This document shows positions 16,120 to 26,019 of a stretch of 47,121 bases of DNA, piece after piece. Every line of letters begins with the position of its first letter. The stretch's first letter is position 1. The DNA is taken from assembly GCA_028821515.1 (NCBI GenBank), contig JAPPGA010000040.1, forward strand, positions 1 through 47,121. Reading direction: 5' to 3'. Source of the stretch: Gammaproteobacteria bacterium (GTDB lineage: Bacteria; Pseudomonadota; Gammaproteobacteria; Pseudomonadales; Azotimanducaceae). The translations under genes and the position numbers were made by a program. The notes under the pieces were generated by a model. That model saw nothing but the letters and a program-made list of their open reading frames with translations. It searched no databases and was not told the DNA's origin.

Positions 16120-18204
16120 CTACGCGGCGTAGTTCGGCAGTTCCTTCATGGATAGCCTGATGCGGCCTCGCTGGTCGACATCGAGCACGACCACGTCCAC
16201 GTCCTGGCCTTCCTCGAGGTAGTCCCTGACCTTCTCCACCCGCTCCCGGGCGATCTCCGATATGTGCAGCAGGCCGTCCTTGCCGGGAAGGATGTTGACG
16301 AAGGCGCCGTAGTTCTCGATACGCGCGACCTTGCCGTTGTAGATCTTACCGACCTCGGCTTCCGCGGTGATCTCCTCGATTCGCGCGACCGCGGCATCCT
16401 TGGCGTCCCGGTCTTCGGCGTAGACGCGCACCGTGCCGTCGTCCTCGACGTCCACCTGTGCGCCGGTCTCTTCCTGGATGCCCTTGATGGTGGCACCACC
16501 CTTGCCGATGATGTCCCGGATCTTCTCCGGGTGAACCTTGAGCGCGGCCATGGACGGTGCGTACTCCGACATCGACTCGCGGGAGGCGGAGATGACCTTG
16601 TTCATCTCGCCCAGGATGTGCAATCGCGCGGCGAGCGCCTTCTCCAGGGCGGTTTCCATGATCACCTCGGTGATGCCATCGATCTTGATGTCCATCTGGA
16701 GTGCGGTGACGCCTTCGGCCGTGCCCGCCACCTTGAAATCCATGTCGCCGAGATGGTCCTCGTCGCCGAGTATGTCCGTGAGCACCGCAAAACGATCGCC
16801 TTCCTTCACCAGCCCCATGGCAACACCCGCGACCGGTGCCCGCAACGGCACGCCGGCATCCATGAGCGAGAGGGACGCCCCGCATACGCTCGCCATGGAA
16901 CTTGAGCCATTGCTCTCCGTAATCTCCGACACGACACGGATCGTGTAAGGGAAGTTCTCAAGATCGGGCAACACGGCGCTGATGCCTCTACGGGCAAGCC
17001 GGCCATGGCCGATTTCCCGCCTTTTCGGGCCGGTCATGAAACCCGTTTCTCCCACGCAGTAAGGCGGGAAGTTGTAGTGCAGCATGAACTGGTCGTTGTA
17101 CATGCCCTGAAGGGCCTCGATCCTGGCGGCATCCCGCACAGTGCCCAGGGTCGTGACGACGATGGCCTGGGTCTCGCCTCGCGTGAACATCGCCGAGCCG
17201 TGGGTTCTCGGCAGGAGGCCGACGTCGACCTCGATGGGTCGCACGGTATCGAGATCCCGGCCGTCGATGCGCGGTTCGCCAGAGAGAATGCGTTCCCGCA
17301 CGATGGATTTTTCGAGCTTGCTGAACCCATCGCTTACGTCGCCCTCACCGACTTCTTCCCCGTCCATCGCCTCGATGGCGCCGGCGCGCAGGGAGCGAAC
17401 GCGATCCTGGCGCGCCTGCTTGTCCGTAATGGAGTACGCCTCTCCGAGATCCTGCCCGACGTCAGCGCTCAGCCGGTCGATGAGCGCGCTGTCCTGGGCG
17501 GGCGGCGCCCAGTCCCACTTCGGTTTGCCCGCCTCTGCGGTGAGCGCGTTGATGGCTTCGATCGCCACCTGCATTTCCTGGTGAGCGAAGAGCACGCCGC
17601 CGAGCATCTGGTCTTCCGTCAATTCCTGGGCTTCGGACTCCACCATCAGCACGGCGCCCGCGGTGCCGGCCACGACCATGTTGAGCATCGATCCCGCCAG
17701 CGCTTCGTGACCGGGGTTAAGGACATACATGCCATCGCAAAAACCGACCCTGGCCGCACCGATGGGACCCGCGAACGGCACGCCGGACAGGGAGAGCGCC
17801 GCAGACGCGCCGATCATGGACACGATGTCCGGGTCCATGTCCCGTTCCGCGGACATGACGGTGCATATCACCTGCACTTCGTTCATGAACCCTTTCGGAA
17901 ATAGCGGCCGAATAGGCCTGTCAATCAAGCGGCATGTGAGCGTCTCTTTTTCGCTTGGACGTCCCTCCCGCCGAAAAAAGCCGCCGGGTATCTTGCCGGC
18001 GGCATAGGTTCTCTCCTCGTAGTTGACGGTGAGAGGGAAGAACCCCTGGTCGGGACGTGCCTCCTTCTCGGCAACAGCGGTACATAACACTACCGTGTCG
18101 CCCATCGACGCGAGCACGCTGCCCGACGCCTGCTTGGCGACCCGGTTCGTCTCCAGGACCACCGTGTGGTCGCCAAATTGAAATTCCTGTCTTATTGGAT
18201 TCAC
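16120..18204 (-). CDS. pnp: Polyribonucleotide nucleotidyltransferase
   Basis: A 3'-5' phosphorolytic exoribonuclease of the RNA degradosome. The GTG at 18204 is the start because AGGAG lies 6 bases upstream and homology begins with [10 protein letters not shown]. The 694-residue protein has two RNase PH cores (first: [25 protein letters not shown] region; second: [13 protein letters not shown] and [12 protein letters not shown]), then a KH domain with [18 protein letters not shown] and an S1 domain with [26 protein letters not shown]. The C-terminus ends right after S1 (LPNYAA), as in short forms. It is the last gene of the operon that begins at the initiator tRNA, and follows rpsO by 96 bases. 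Confidence 0.98.
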   Translation of the reverse strand: MNPIRQEFQFGDHTVVLETNRVAKQASGSVLASMGDTVVLCTAVAEKEARPDQGFFPLTVNYEERTYAAGKIPGGFFRREGRPSEKETLTCRLIDRPIRPLFPKGFMNEVQVICTVMSAERDMDPDIVSMIGASAALSLSGVPFAGPIGAARVGFCDGMYVLNPGHEALAGSMLNMVVAGTAGAVLMVESEAQELTEDQMLGGVLFAHQEMQVAIEAINALTAEAGKPKWDWAPPAQDSALIDRLSADVGQDLGEAYSITDKQARQDRVRSLRAGAIEAMDGEEVGEGDVSDGFSKLEKSIVRERILSGEPRIDGRDLDTVRPIEVDVGLLPRTHGSAMFTRGETQAIVVTTLGTVRDAARIEALQGMYNDQFMLHYNFPPYCVGETGFMTGPKRREIGHGRLARRGISAVLPDLENFPYTIRVVSEITESNGSSSMASVCGASLSLMDAGVPLRAPVAGVAMGLVKEGDRFAVLTDILGDEDHLGDMDFKVAGTAEGVTALQMDIKIDGITEVIMETALEKALAARLHILGEMNKVISASRESMSEYAPSMAALKVHPEKIRDIIGKGGATIKGIQEETGAQVDVEDDGTVRVYAEDRDAKDAAVARIEEITAEAEVGKIYNGKVARIENYGAFVNILPGKDGLLHISEIARERVEKVRDYLEEGQDVDVVVLDVDQRGRIRLSMKELPNYAA

Positions 18205-18217
18205 TTCTTTCTCCTGT

Positions 18218-18236
18218 TGACGCGCTTGCCGCGTCA
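18218..18236 (-). promoter_or_regulatory. Perfect hairpin directly before the pnp Shine-Dalgarno
   Basis: TGACGCG (18218-18224) and CGCGTCA (18230-18236) form a 7-pair stem with a 5-base loop. It ends 2 bases before the AGGAG of pnp. In E. coli the pnp leader folds into a stem cut by RNase III and used in autoregulation; this shorter stem occupies a similar place. Whether it works the same way is not shown by sequence. Confidence 0.45.
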
Positions 18237-18300
18237 CAAATTCCTTCGCCCCTGAGGGCTGCCTTGTTCTGTTTAAGCCCACGGACCCTGCCGCAGGCGC

Positions 18301-18570
18301 CTATCGCCTCAATCCGAGCTGCTTGATCAACGCCGTGTATCTCTGGCTGTCCTTGGCTCTGAGGTAGTCGAGCAGTTTCCTTCTCTGGTTCACCATGCGG
18401 ATCAGTCCCCGGCGGGAATGATGATCCTTGGCATGATCCCGAAAGTGAGCCTGCAGTGAGTTGATGTTGTGCGTAAGGAGCGCCACCTGGACTTCCGGCG
18501 AGCCGGTGTCGTTGTCGCTTCGTTGATGCTCCTTGACGATCTCCTGTTTGGTCTGTGCTGTCAGCGCCAT
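18301..18570 (-). CDS. rpsO: 30S ribosomal protein S15
   Basis: An 89-residue primary binder of 16S rRNA helices 20-22, needed for assembly of the 30S platform. The sequence is typical throughout: [11 protein letters not shown] at the N-terminus, [21 protein letters not shown], the [25 protein letters not shown]-binding helix pair, and the end [12 protein letters not shown]. The ATG at 18570 has GGAG 9 bases upstream. The same frame is open far upstream but contains no start codon between the end of truB and this ATG, so an extended form is not supported. It is followed by pnp as in E. coli. Confidence 0.98.
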   Translation of the reverse strand: MALTAQTKQEIVKEHQRSDNDTGSPEVQVALLTHNINSLQAHFRDHAKDHHSRRGLIRMVNQRRKLLDYLRAKDSQRYTALIKQLGLRR

Positions 18571-18638
18571 TTGTCTTGCTCCAATATTCCTGCGGTGCGC
18601 CGCGTTGCCTGTTCGTTGATACTGTTCATTCGACTGTT

Positions 18639-18722
18639 TCTTCGCCTCTTCCTTTCGCCTTTTCTCTGCCTTTTCCTTTCGCCGTTTTCTTTCGGCTCTT
18701 TCTTTCGGCTCTTTCTTTCGAC
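18639..18722 (-). repeat. Degenerate purine-rich tandem repeat in the rpsO leader
   Basis: On the coding strand this is a run of about 12-13-base units with the cores GAAAGAAAGAGCC and GAAAGGAAAAGGC, almost free of pyrimidine clusters. The three units nearest truB (about 18683-18721) are the most regular. The tract fills most of the 155-base gap between the truB stop and rpsO start, where E. coli has the rpsO promoter and, nearer the start, the S15 autoregulatory structure. Confidence 0.7.
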
Positions 18723-18725
18723 CGC

Positions 18726-19685
18726 TCAGTTCGCGGGAATCAGCCGTCTCGGTGCCACGCGGCCGTCGTCGAGTATTTCGCCTACACCCAGAAAACGGGC
18801 ACCGTTGCCTTCCGATGTCTCTGGCGAAGCGGCTTGGGCGAGCCGAACCCACCCCTCGGTGGGGGCATGCGGCACGATGACGGGTTGTCCCTGCCGCAAA
18901 TAGTAGGCTGCATCGCCCGTCAAAGTAACCTCGGGCCATTGGCGAACCGCACTGGATACCGGTTGCAGCCAAGCCTCCAGTGGCTTTCGGTCTGCCCCTT
19001 CCCCGATGTCCTCACCCGAGCGCCCAAGCATCTCGAAGGTCACCAGGTCGGACTCCCCGAATGGGCCCGCCATTGTCCGCCGGAGTGCGGTGACGTGCGC
19101 GCCGCAACCCAGCGACTCGCCGAGTTCATGCACAATGGTTCGCACGTACGTTCCCTTGCTGCAATGAATGTCGAGGTCAAGTTCGTCGCCCGCGAACTCC
19201 CCGATCTCGATCGAATAGACGGTCACCGACCGTGCCTTGCGCTCTACCTCGATCCCCTTCCGTGCGAGCTTGTACAGGGGCTGGCCCTGGTGCTTGACCG
19301 CCGAGAACATGGAAGGCACCTGCTGGATCTCTCCGCGGTACGCATCGAGGGCCTTGTCCACTGCCGCCCGTGTCAGCCGTCCGACCGGCCGTTCGCGTAT
19401 GACCTTTCCGTCGGCGTCGCCGCTGTCCGTGCTTACCCCGAAAATGACCCGGGTCGTGTATTTCTTGTCGGACTCGAGCAGGTAGCGCGAGAACCTGGTC
19501 GCCTCGCCGAAACATAGCGGCAACACCCCCGTAGCCAATGGATCGAGGCTTCCGGTATGGCCGACCTTGCGCGCGGCAAAGAGTTTCTTGGCCTTCTGCA
19601 CCGCATCGTTGGAACTCATGCCGCCCGGCTTGTCGAGCACCATGATGCCGTTCACGTCCCGGCCCCGGGGCCGTCTGCGCGCCAT
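18726..19685 (-). CDS. truB: tRNA pseudouridine(55) synthase
   Basis: Makes pseudouridine 55 in the T-loop of most tRNAs. The 319-residue protein has the TruB core: [14 protein letters not shown], catalytic Asp48 in [41 protein letters not shown], and the C-terminal region with a PUA-like segment. The ATG at 19685 overlaps the stop of rbfA by one base (TGATG), so translation is coupled. Gene order rbfA-truB-rpsO is conserved across Gammaproteobacteria. Confidence 0.97.
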   Translation of the reverse strand: MARRRPRGRDVNGIMVLDKPGGMSSNDAVQKAKKLFAARKVGHTGSLDPLATGVLPLCFGEATRFSRYLLESDKKYTTRVIFGVSTDSGDADGKVIRERPVGRLTRAAVDKALDAYRGEIQQVPSMFSAVKHQGQPLYKLARKGIEVERKARSVTVYSIEIGEFAGDELDLDIHCSKGTYVRTIVHELGESLGCGAHVTALRRTMAGPFGESDLVTFEMLGRSGEDIGEGADRKPLEAWLQPVSSAVRQWPEVTLTGDAAYYLRQGQPVIVPHAPTEGWVRLAQAASPETSEGNGARFLGVGEILDDGRVAPRRLIPAN

Positions 19686-20068
19686 CAGTCGTTGGCCGAC
19701 CGTGCGTCACGTGCCACGGCTTCGTCGATCAACGCTTCGAGCCGGGGACCCGACTCAAGCAGGTCGTCGTAGTGGAACCGCAAGCGTGGGGTTCTCCGCA
19801 TCCCCTGGCGCTGCGCCACTTCCGACCGAATGAAACCCGCCGCATTCCGCAATGTATCGACAAGGCCGACACGATCGGCATCGTTGGCAGCCGACAGCGA
19901 ACTCACGTAGACATCGGCAACCGAGAGGTCGCGGCTGACCCGGACATCCGTGATGCTCACCAGGTCGAAACGAGGATCGCCGACACCGCGAAGCAATATT
20001 CGCGACAACTCTTCCCGCATGAACGCGGCTACGCGAGGCACCCGTTCGCTGTTGGAGTCAGAGGACAT
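19685..20068 (-). CDS. rbfA: Ribosome-binding factor A
   Basis: A late 30S maturation factor that acts on the 5' end of 16S rRNA. The 127-residue protein, from the ATG at 20068 (a TTG four codons upstream is the alternative), has the RbfA KH-like fold signature: RVAAFMREELSRIL at the N-terminus, RVSRDLSVADVYVS, and the closing RLRFHYDDLLESGPRLEALIDEA. It starts 21 bases after infB stops and overlaps truB by one base. Confidence 0.95.
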   Translation of the reverse strand: MSSDSNSERVPRVAAFMREELSRILLRGVGDPRFDLVSITDVRVSRDLSVADVYVSSLSAANDADRVGLVDTLRNAAGFIRSEVAQRQGMRRTPRLRFHYDDLLESGPRLEALIDEAVARDARSAND

Positions 20069-20089
20069 CAGATCACGCAATGTTCCGGA

Positions 20090-22627
20090 TCAGAGGGTCC
20101 GGGCGACTTCTCCGGATTCGAAGACTTCGATCTTGTCGCCGATGCGCACATCGTTGTAGTTGCGAACGCCGATCCCGCACTCAAGCCCGCTGCGTACCTC
20201 GGCGACATCGTCCTTGAAGCGCCGCAGCGACTCCAGTTCGCCTTCAAAAATGACCACGTTGTCCCGAAGCACCCGAATCTGCTTGTTCCGGGCGACGGTA
20301 CCGTCGACGACCATGCAACCCGCGACCTGTCCGAATCGCGGTGCCGGGAAGACGTCCCGAACCTCTGCCGTCCCGACAATCTCCTCACGGATCTCCGGCA
20401 TCAGGAGACCCTCGAGGATCCCCCTGACGTCGTCCAGGAGTTCGTAGATCACGCTGTAGTACTGCAGGTCGATGCCTTCACGCTCGATGACTGCCTTGGC
20501 GTTGTTGTCGGCCCGCACGTTGAAGCCGAATATCACGGCATCGGACGTCAACGCGAGCATTGCGTCAGATTCGGTGATGCCGCCGACTCCCGCACGGACA
20601 ATGTTGACGCCCACCTCGTCGTTGCCGAGCCTTCCGCACGCCTGCGAGATCGCTTCGAGAGAACCGCGAACGTCGGCCTTGAGCACGAGTCTCAACACGC
20701 GCTTCTCTCCCTGGGCCAGGTCGGCGAAGATGCTCTCGATGTTGGCCGCCTGTTTGACGTTGCGCCTCGCCTGGCTCTGGTCCGCCCGGAACTCCGCGAG
20801 CTCCCGCGCCCGCCGCTCGTCGGCGACAACAGAGAAGTCGTCTCCCGCTTCCGGCGTTGCATTCAGACCCAGTATCTCGACGGGAACCGATGGACCCGCC
20901 TCTTCGACAGGTTCTCCCCGTTCGTTCATCATCAGCCGGACGCGCCCGTAGTGTTCTCCGGCAATCGCGACGTCGCCGCGTTTCAGCGTACCGTTCTGCA
21001 CCAGTAGCGTCGCTACCGGGCCGCGGCCGCGGTCAAGGCGGGATTCCACCACCACTCCCTGTCCCGGGGCATCCGGGACGGCCTTGAGTTCCAGTATCTC
21101 CGCCTGCAGGTTGATTGCCTCGAGCAGTCGACCGACACCATCGCCCGTCTCGGCGGACACTTCCACAAACTGCGTATCTCCACCCCAATCTTCCGGGATG
21201 ACATCCAGTGCAGCGAGCTCATTCTTGATGCGCTCGGGATCGGCACCTTCCAGGTCCATCTTGTTGATGGCCACAATGACGGCAACTTCCGATGCCTTGG
21301 CGTGCTGCACCGCCTCTTCTGTCTGCGGCATCACACCGTCGTCAGCGGCTACCACGAGCACCACGATGTCGGTAGCCCGGGCGCCACGCGCACGCATGGC
21401 TGCGAATGCGGCATGGCCCGGCGTGTCCAGGAAGCTGATGTCGCCGTACTCGGTAGTTACCCGGTAGGCGCCGATGTGCTGGGTGATTCCTCCGGCCTCG
21501 CCCGCCACGACCCGCGTCTTGCGGATGTAATCGAGCAGCGAAGTCTTGCCGTGGTCCACGTGCCCCATCACCGTCACGACCGGAGATCGCGATTCGCTTT
21601 CCCCATCGATGATCAACGACTCCCTGTGTTCCTGCTCGATCTCGTCAGCGGCCACCAGCTTCACCTTGTGGCCCAGCTCCTCGACGACGAGCGTGGCGGT
21701 CTCCTGGTCCAGCGGCTGGTTGATCGTAGCCATCACGCCCATGTCCATGAGCGTCTTGATGACCTCCCCGGCCTTGACGCTCATGCGCTGGGCCAGTTCA
21801 CCCACCTGCGTGAATTCCGGCAGTTCGACTTCCCGCTGGATCGCGTCCTGCGGCCGCGTGAATTCGCCGCCCTTGGTCTCAACTGAAATGGTCGTCGGTG
21901 CCACACGTCGCCTGGGAGGACGTCCCTGGCGTTTCAGCGAGAGTTCCCGGCGGCGAGACCTGCCGTCTCCAAACTCGTCGTCCCGGGCCCGGTCCCTGTC
22001 CTTCGCCCGGTCTATCCTGTCCTTTGCGCGTTTCCCGACCCGTTCCTGGCTCCTGGCCGATTCAGCGGCAGCGGCGGCCTTCGCGCCTTCAGCAGCTCTC
22101 GCCGCTTCCGCCGCCCGCTTCGCCTCCTCCTCCATGCGGGCGATCTGCTCCCGCCTCTGCCGCTCCTGCTCCTCTTTCTCGCGTTGCCGCCGCGCGGCGT
22201 TCTCGCGGACCTTTTCTTCCGCGGCCTTGCGATCCAGTTCCTGTTGCCTTATCCGCTCGGCCTCGATCTCGACCTGCGTGGGTTTCGCTTCGGCGGGCAC
22301 GGTCGCCACGACCGCGGGCTTCGCCGCCTCGCCGCCCTTGACGTAGATACGGCGCCGCTTCCGTTGCACGGAAACCGTATGTCCGGCACGGCCCTGCCCC
22401 GCCTTGAGCGTCGAGCGGGAGGTACGCTTCAGGGTGATCCGCCTTGGCGGGCTCGGCGCGGCCTCCTTGGCGCGATTCAGGTGAGCAAGCAACTGCCGCT
22501 TCTGTTCATCGTTGACAGGGTCGTCCTCGTTTTCGTGGGGCAGGCCCGCATCGCGCATCTGTCTCAGGAGGCGCTCCACGGGGACGTTCACCGCGGCAGC
22601 CAGTTGCTTGACCATTACTTCTGCCAT
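20090..22627 (-). CDS. infB: Translation initiation factor IF-2
   Basis: A GTPase that delivers initiator tRNA to the 30S subunit. The 845-residue protein starts at the ATG at 22627 ([15 protein letters not shown]), 4 bases after nusA ends. It has the N-terminal IF2_N helix module, a long charged Ala/Arg/Glu-rich linker (residues about 120-230), a second IF2_N module ([23 protein letters not shown]), then the G domain with GHVDHGKTS at 355-363, DTPGHAAF and NKMD, and the C-terminal beta-barrel and fMet-tRNA binding domains. It lies in the same operon as the initiator tRNA gene, its own substrate. An internal start for a shorter IF2 form is possible but not examined. Confidence 0.98.
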   Translation of the reverse strand: MAEVMVKQLAAAVNVPVERLLRQMRDAGLPHENEDDPVNDEQKRQLLAHLNRAKEAAPSPPRRITLKRTSRSTLKAGQGRAGHTVSVQRKRRRIYVKGGEAAKPAVVATVPAEAKPTQVEIEAERIRQQELDRKAAEEKVRENAARRQREKEEQERQRREQIARMEEEAKRAAEAARAAEGAKAAAAAESARSQERVGKRAKDRIDRAKDRDRARDDEFGDGRSRRRELSLKRQGRPPRRRVAPTTISVETKGGEFTRPQDAIQREVELPEFTQVGELAQRMSVKAGEVIKTLMDMGVMATINQPLDQETATLVVEELGHKVKLVAADEIEQEHRESLIIDGESESRSPVVTVMGHVDHGKTSLLDYIRKTRVVAGEAGGITQHIGAYRVTTEYGDISFLDTPGHAAFAAMRARGARATDIVVLVVAADDGVMPQTEEAVQHAKASEVAVIVAINKMDLEGADPERIKNELAALDVIPEDWGGDTQFVEVSAETGDGVGRLLEAINLQAEILELKAVPDAPGQGVVVESRLDRGRGPVATLLVQNGTLKRGDVAIAGEHYGRVRLMMNERGEPVEEAGPSVPVEILGLNATPEAGDDFSVVADERRARELAEFRADQSQARRNVKQAANIESIFADLAQGEKRVLRLVLKADVRGSLEAISQACGRLGNDEVGVNIVRAGVGGITESDAMLALTSDAVIFGFNVRADNNAKAVIEREGIDLQYYSVIYELLDDVRGILEGLLMPEIREEIVGTAEVRDVFPAPRFGQVAGCMVVDGTVARNKQIRVLRDNVVIFEGELESLRRFKDDVAEVRSGLECGIGVRNYNDVRIGDKIEVFESGEVARTL

Positions 22628-22631
22628 CCGA

Positions 22632-24197
22632 TCAGCTCCCCGTCGAGGTCTCCGCCGGTTCGCCTTCCTGTGGCGATAGCGCACCGGCTTCCTGTTCGGC
22701 GTCTTCGAACCAGGGGGCCCGCGCCGTCATGATGAGTGCGCTTGCCCTCTCTTCACCGATTTCGGCTTCGATCTCGAGCAGGTCAGGCGTCGCCAGCTCA
22801 GCCAGGTCCTCCCTGGTGACGATAGCGTTTGCGGCAAGCTTGTAAGCAAGTTCTTTATCCATGCCTTCGAGATTCAGCAGGTCCTCGGCAGGCTCCTCCC
22901 CCGACTCGCCCTGTGCCATCTCTTGCGCCAGCAGGGCATCCTTCGCCCGGGTGCGAAGTTCTTCGACGAGCTCGTCATCGAAACCCTCGATGGCCCGAAG
23001 CTCGTCGATCGGAACGTAGGCGACCTCTTCAATGCTGGTAAAACCCTCTTCCGCGAGGACGGCGGCAACGTTCTCGTCGACCGCAAGCGACTCCATGAAC
23101 CCCCGGATATAGGACAGCGCCTCGTCCTCCTGTCGCTGGGCCGCCTCTTCGTCCGTCATGATGTTGAGTTCCCAACCCGTGAGCTGGCCGGCAAGCCGGA
23201 CGTTCTCACCCTTGTAGCCGATGGCCTGGGCGAGGTTCTCTTCCCGGACGGCGATGTCCATGGAACGCGTGTCGTCGTCGAGCACGATGGATACGACTTC
23301 CGCGGGTTGCATCGCGTTGATCGCAAGCTGCGCCGGATCCTGATCCCAGAGAACGATATCCACTCGCTCCCCGTCCAGTTCGCTGCACACCGCCTGAACG
23401 CGCGAACCGCGCATGCCCACACACGCGCCGACGGGGTCTATTCGCCCATCGTTCGTGTACACGGCGATCTTCGCGCGCGATCCCGGATTGCGCGCCGCCG
23501 CCCGTATCTCAATGATGTTCTCCGCGATTTCCGGCACTTCGACCTTGAACAGTTCGATCAACATCTCGGGGTCCGTCCGCGACAGCATGAGTTGCGGACC
23601 CCGCACTTCGGGTCGGATCTCCGTCAACAGCGCGCGCATGCGGTCGCCGACGCGGAAGATCTCCCGCGGGATCAACGACGTTCGCATCAACATCGCTTCA
23701 GCGTTGTTGCCCAGATCGACAATGACCGCTTCGCGCGTCGTTCGCTTGACGGAGCCGCTCACCAGCTGGCCCACCCTGGGCAGGTACTTTTCCAGGACCT
23801 GCGCGCGCTCCGCTTCGCGGACCTTCTGCGTCAGAACCTGCCTCGCGGCCTGTGCCGCGATACGGCCGAACTCCACCGATTCGACGGGAATCTCGAAGTA
23901 GTCCCCGATCGCAAGCGCCGGGTCCTTTTCTTCGGCCTCTTCCGGTGTCAGTTCCGCATCCGGATTGGGAAACTCGTCCTCTTCGAGTTCCCGATCCGGG
24001 TCGATCACGAGCCAACGCCGGAACGTCTCGTAGTCGCCGGTCTCCCGGTCGATGGCGACGCGAAACTCCGCATCTTCCACGTACCGCTTCTTGGTCGCCG
24101 TCGCGAGCGCGGATTCCAGCGCCTCGAAGATCACCCCCTCCGACACGCCCTTTTCGTGGGACAGCAACTCGACAACGGTCAGTATCTCTTTACTCAT
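22632..24197 (-). CDS. nusA: Transcription termination/antitermination factor NusA
   Basis: Binds RNA polymerase and modulates pausing, termination and antitermination. The 521-residue protein has the N-terminal RNAP-binding domain ([35 protein letters not shown]), S1 ([29 protein letters not shown] split), two KH domains ([36 protein letters not shown]), and two C-terminal acidic repeats, one ending [18 protein letters not shown] and one [24 protein letters not shown]. The ATG overlaps the rimP stop (ATGA). Like its E. coli counterpart it sits downstream of a terminator that it could itself influence. Confidence 0.98.
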   Translation of the reverse strand: MSKEILTVVELLSHEKGVSEGVIFEALESALATATKKRYVEDAEFRVAIDRETGDYETFRRWLVIDPDRELEEDEFPNPDAELTPEEAEEKDPALAIGDYFEIPVESVEFGRIAAQAARQVLTQKVREAERAQVLEKYLPRVGQLVSGSVKRTTREAVIVDLGNNAEAMLMRTSLIPREIFRVGDRMRALLTEIRPEVRGPQLMLSRTDPEMLIELFKVEVPEIAENIIEIRAAARNPGSRAKIAVYTNDGRIDPVGACVGMRGSRVQAVCSELDGERVDIVLWDQDPAQLAINAMQPAEVVSIVLDDDTRSMDIAVREENLAQAIGYKGENVRLAGQLTGWELNIMTDEEAAQRQEDEALSYIRGFMESLAVDENVAAVLAEEGFTSIEEVAYVPIDELRAIEGFDDELVEELRTRAKDALLAQEMAQGESGEEPAEDLLNLEGMDKELAYKLAANAIVTREDLAELATPDLLEIEAEIGEERASALIMTARAPWFEDAEQEAGALSPQEGEPAETSTGS

Positions 24198-24667
24198 ATG
24201 CCGCCCCCGCTAATGCCCGCCGGCACGACTCTCGCCCTGTGCACCTGCTCCAGCGGAACCGCGCAGGTGGTTCCATCCACGCGCAGCACGACATCCCCGC
24301 CCTGAACGCCATCGATCAGACCAACGAACTTGCGTCGCCCATCCAGCGGGAATCGCAAACGCAGGTCCACTTCCTGACCGATGTGCGCGGTGTACTGGTG
24401 AGGCTTGAACAGGATCCGGTCGAGGCCCGGCGACGACACCTCCAGCGTGTGGACCGCCCGGACCGGGTCGTCCACATCCAGCACGCCGTTCAGCTGGTGA
24501 CTGACGCGCTCGCAGTCGCCCACCGTCACCCCGTCCGGGGTGTCGATATAGATCCGCAATGTCGCGCGCTTGCCGCCGGACAGGTACTCCAGGCCCCACA
24601 GTTCGTAGCCCAGTCCCTTCACGGTCGGCTCGAGCAATTGCTCAAGTTCCTGTTCCCTTCTTTTCAC
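24194..24667 (-). CDS. rimP: Ribosome maturation factor RimP
   Basis: Assists assembly of the 30S subunit. The 157-residue protein starts at GTG 24667, where similarity to RimP begins (RREQELEQLLEPTVKGLGYELWGLEY). It has the two-domain RimP layout with TLRIYIDTPDGVTVGDCERVS, the LEVSSPGLDRIL signature and a C-terminal SH3-like barrel (GRRKFVGLIDGVQGGDVVLRVDG). The frame is open upstream through the terminator hairpin and into the tRNA 3' flank, which is not credible as coding sequence. It overlaps nusA by 4 bases. Confidence 0.93.
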   Translation of the reverse strand: MKRREQELEQLLEPTVKGLGYELWGLEYLSGGKRATLRIYIDTPDGVTVGDCERVSHQLNGVLDVDDPVRAVHTLEVSSPGLDRILFKPHQYTAHIGQEVDLRLRFPLDGRRKFVGLIDGVQGGDVVLRVDGTTCAVPLEQVHRARVVPAGISGGGI

Positions 24668-24691
24668 CGGCCAATCTTTGCCTACACATAC

Positions 24692-24717
24692 AAAAAATGG
24701 GCGATCCCGCCCATTTT
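24692..24717 (-). terminator. Intrinsic terminator between initiator tRNA and rimP
   Basis: Bases 24708-24717 and 24694-24703 form a perfect 10-pair stem (on the minus strand AAAATGGGCG with CGCCCATTTT, loop GGAT), followed by a run of T on the minus strand to 24692. It lies 120 bases after the tRNA and 25 bases before the rimP start. Because of the A-tract it can also work in the other direction. Transcripts that start at the tRNA promoter must read through it to express rimP-nusA-infB. Confidence 0.85.
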
Positions 24718-24836
24718 CACCGTTCGTTCGCGCGTCGGGCCGGCTCACCGTCGCTGACGCGAGCCAGACTTCCAACCTAACGAAGGACCCCAATCGAGGG
24801 GCCTTCCTTGCGGGGCTGAACCCTTCGTGCCATCGT

Positions 24837-24913
<77 letters not shown>

Positions 24914-24927
24914 TCAGCAAGAGCGGG

Positions 24928-24955
24928 ATTATAGCTGACAAACACGCCCGTGCAA
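24928..24955 (-). promoter_or_regulatory. Sigma-70 promoter of the initiator tRNA operon
   Basis: On the minus strand a perfect TATAAT (24933-24928) is preceded by TTGCAC (24955-24950) with a 16-base spacer. The sequence after the -10 box is GC-rich (CCCGC), as in promoters of stable RNAs under stringent control. The predicted start is about 8 bases before the tRNA 5' end. Confidence 0.75.
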
Positions 24956-25031
24956 TCGTCCCTGGCGGATTCCCCAAGGCAGGTCAGTGGCCTTCGAAGG
25001 CATGCTTTCCCGCAGGGTATGCTTGCGATAT

Positions 25032-25985
25032 ATGCGAGCCGAAAACCCGGTGCCGGGAGTTCCCGTCATCGACATCTCTTCACTGGACGCGCCCACGCTT
25101 GCGCTGATCGACAACGCCTGCGTCGAGTGGGGGTTCTTTCACGTCACAGGTCACGGTGTGTCGAGAGACGTCCGCAGCGACACGCTGGCCAGGATGCGGG
25201 AGTTCTTCGCGCTGCCGCGTTCGCGAAAGCTCGCCGTCGAGCGAACTGTAGGGAACAGCTGGGGCTTCTATGATCGCGAACTGACCAAGAACACGCCCGA
25301 CTGGAAAGAGATCTTCGATGTCGGGCCGCCCGGAGCCGGGGGACCCATGGCCGACGCACGGCCGCAGTGGCCGGCCGAACCGGTGGCATTCCGCCCGGCG
25401 ATGGAGGCGTTCGCCCAGGATGCCGAACGCGTGGCGAATCGCGTCCTGGCCGCGATCGGCATGAACCTTGGCCAGGAGCCCGACGCGCTACGCACCTTCT
25501 TTGCCAATCACACCAGCTTCCTGCGGCTCAACTACTATCCGGTCTGCGACGATCCCGCGCCTCGGGACTCACCGACCGTGCCCGAACGCGGGCACCTGGC
25601 AATTGGCCACCACACGGATGCTGGGGCCATCACGGTACTACTACAGGACGACCAGTCCGGACTGCAGGTATTTCGCGAGGGGACATGGTTCGACGTGCCG
25701 CCCGCGCCGGACGCGCTCACCATCAACATCGGCGACGTGGTGCAGGTCTGGTCCAACGACCGTTATCCCGCGCCCCTGCACCGGGTCACCGCCCACGCCA
25801 ACATGGAACGGTTCAGCGCGCCCTTTTTCTTCAACCCGGCCTACGGGACGGATTTCGCGCCGCTGGTCGGACCGCCCCGCTACCGGGCGATCAACTGGGG
25901 CGAATACCGCGCTGCCCGAAGCGCCGGAGACTACACGGACATCGGGGAAGAGATACAGATCTCACACTTCCGGACGCAGGCCTGA
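25032..25985 (+). CDS. Isopenicillin N synthase-family 2OG-Fe(II) oxygenase
   Basis: A 317-residue non-haem iron dioxygenase. The N-terminal DIOX_N part has VPVIDISSLDA and EWGFFHVTGHGV. The double-stranded beta-helix carries the iron ligands His194 and Asp196 in GHHTDAG and His250 in PLHRV, plus the 2-oxoglutarate-binding arginine in ERFSAPFF (Arg260). All catalytic residues are present. The ATG at 25032 is chosen; an in-frame GTG at 24987 would lie close to the divergent tRNA promoter. Substrate is unknown: bacterial members of this family hydroxylate or desaturate small molecules and only a few make ethylene or antibiotics. It converges with the cysteine synthase fusion gene, 34 bases away. 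Confidence 0.92.
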   Translation: MRAENPVPGVPVIDISSLDAPTLALIDNACVEWGFFHVTGHGVSRDVRSDTLARMREFFALPRSRKLAVERTVGNSWGFYDRELTKNTPDWKEIFDVGPPGAGGPMADARPQWPAEPVAFRPAMEAFAQDAERVANRVLAAIGMNLGQEPDALRTFFANHTSFLRLNYYPVCDDPAPRDSPTVPERGHLAIGHHTDAGAITVLLQDDQSGLQVFREGTWFDVPPAPDALTINIGDVVQVWSNDRYPAPLHRVTAHANMERFSAPFFFNPAYGTDFAPLVGPPRYRAINWGEYRAARSAGDYTDIGEEIQISHFRTQA

Positions 25986-26005
25986 GCGGGCGAAGATGTA
26001 AGCCT

Positions 26006-26019
26006 CGTCAAACTTGACG
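26006..26019. terminator. Short hairpin between convergent genes
   Basis: CGTCA (26006-26010) pairs with TGACG (26015-26019) around a 4-base loop, between the stop codons of the two convergent genes. No T-run is present on either strand, so it is at best a weak bidirectional terminator. Confidence 0.25.

Noticed and set aside
18301-18972. N-terminally extended S15 with a Lys/Arg/Glu-rich arm
   Set aside because: The frame is open, but between the truB stop and the rpsO ATG it has no ATG, GTG or TTG, and the repeat tract explains the basic residues.
24668-24793. Longer RimP starting at 24793
   Set aside because: The added part runs through the terminator stem and the tRNA 3' flank and has no similarity to RimP.
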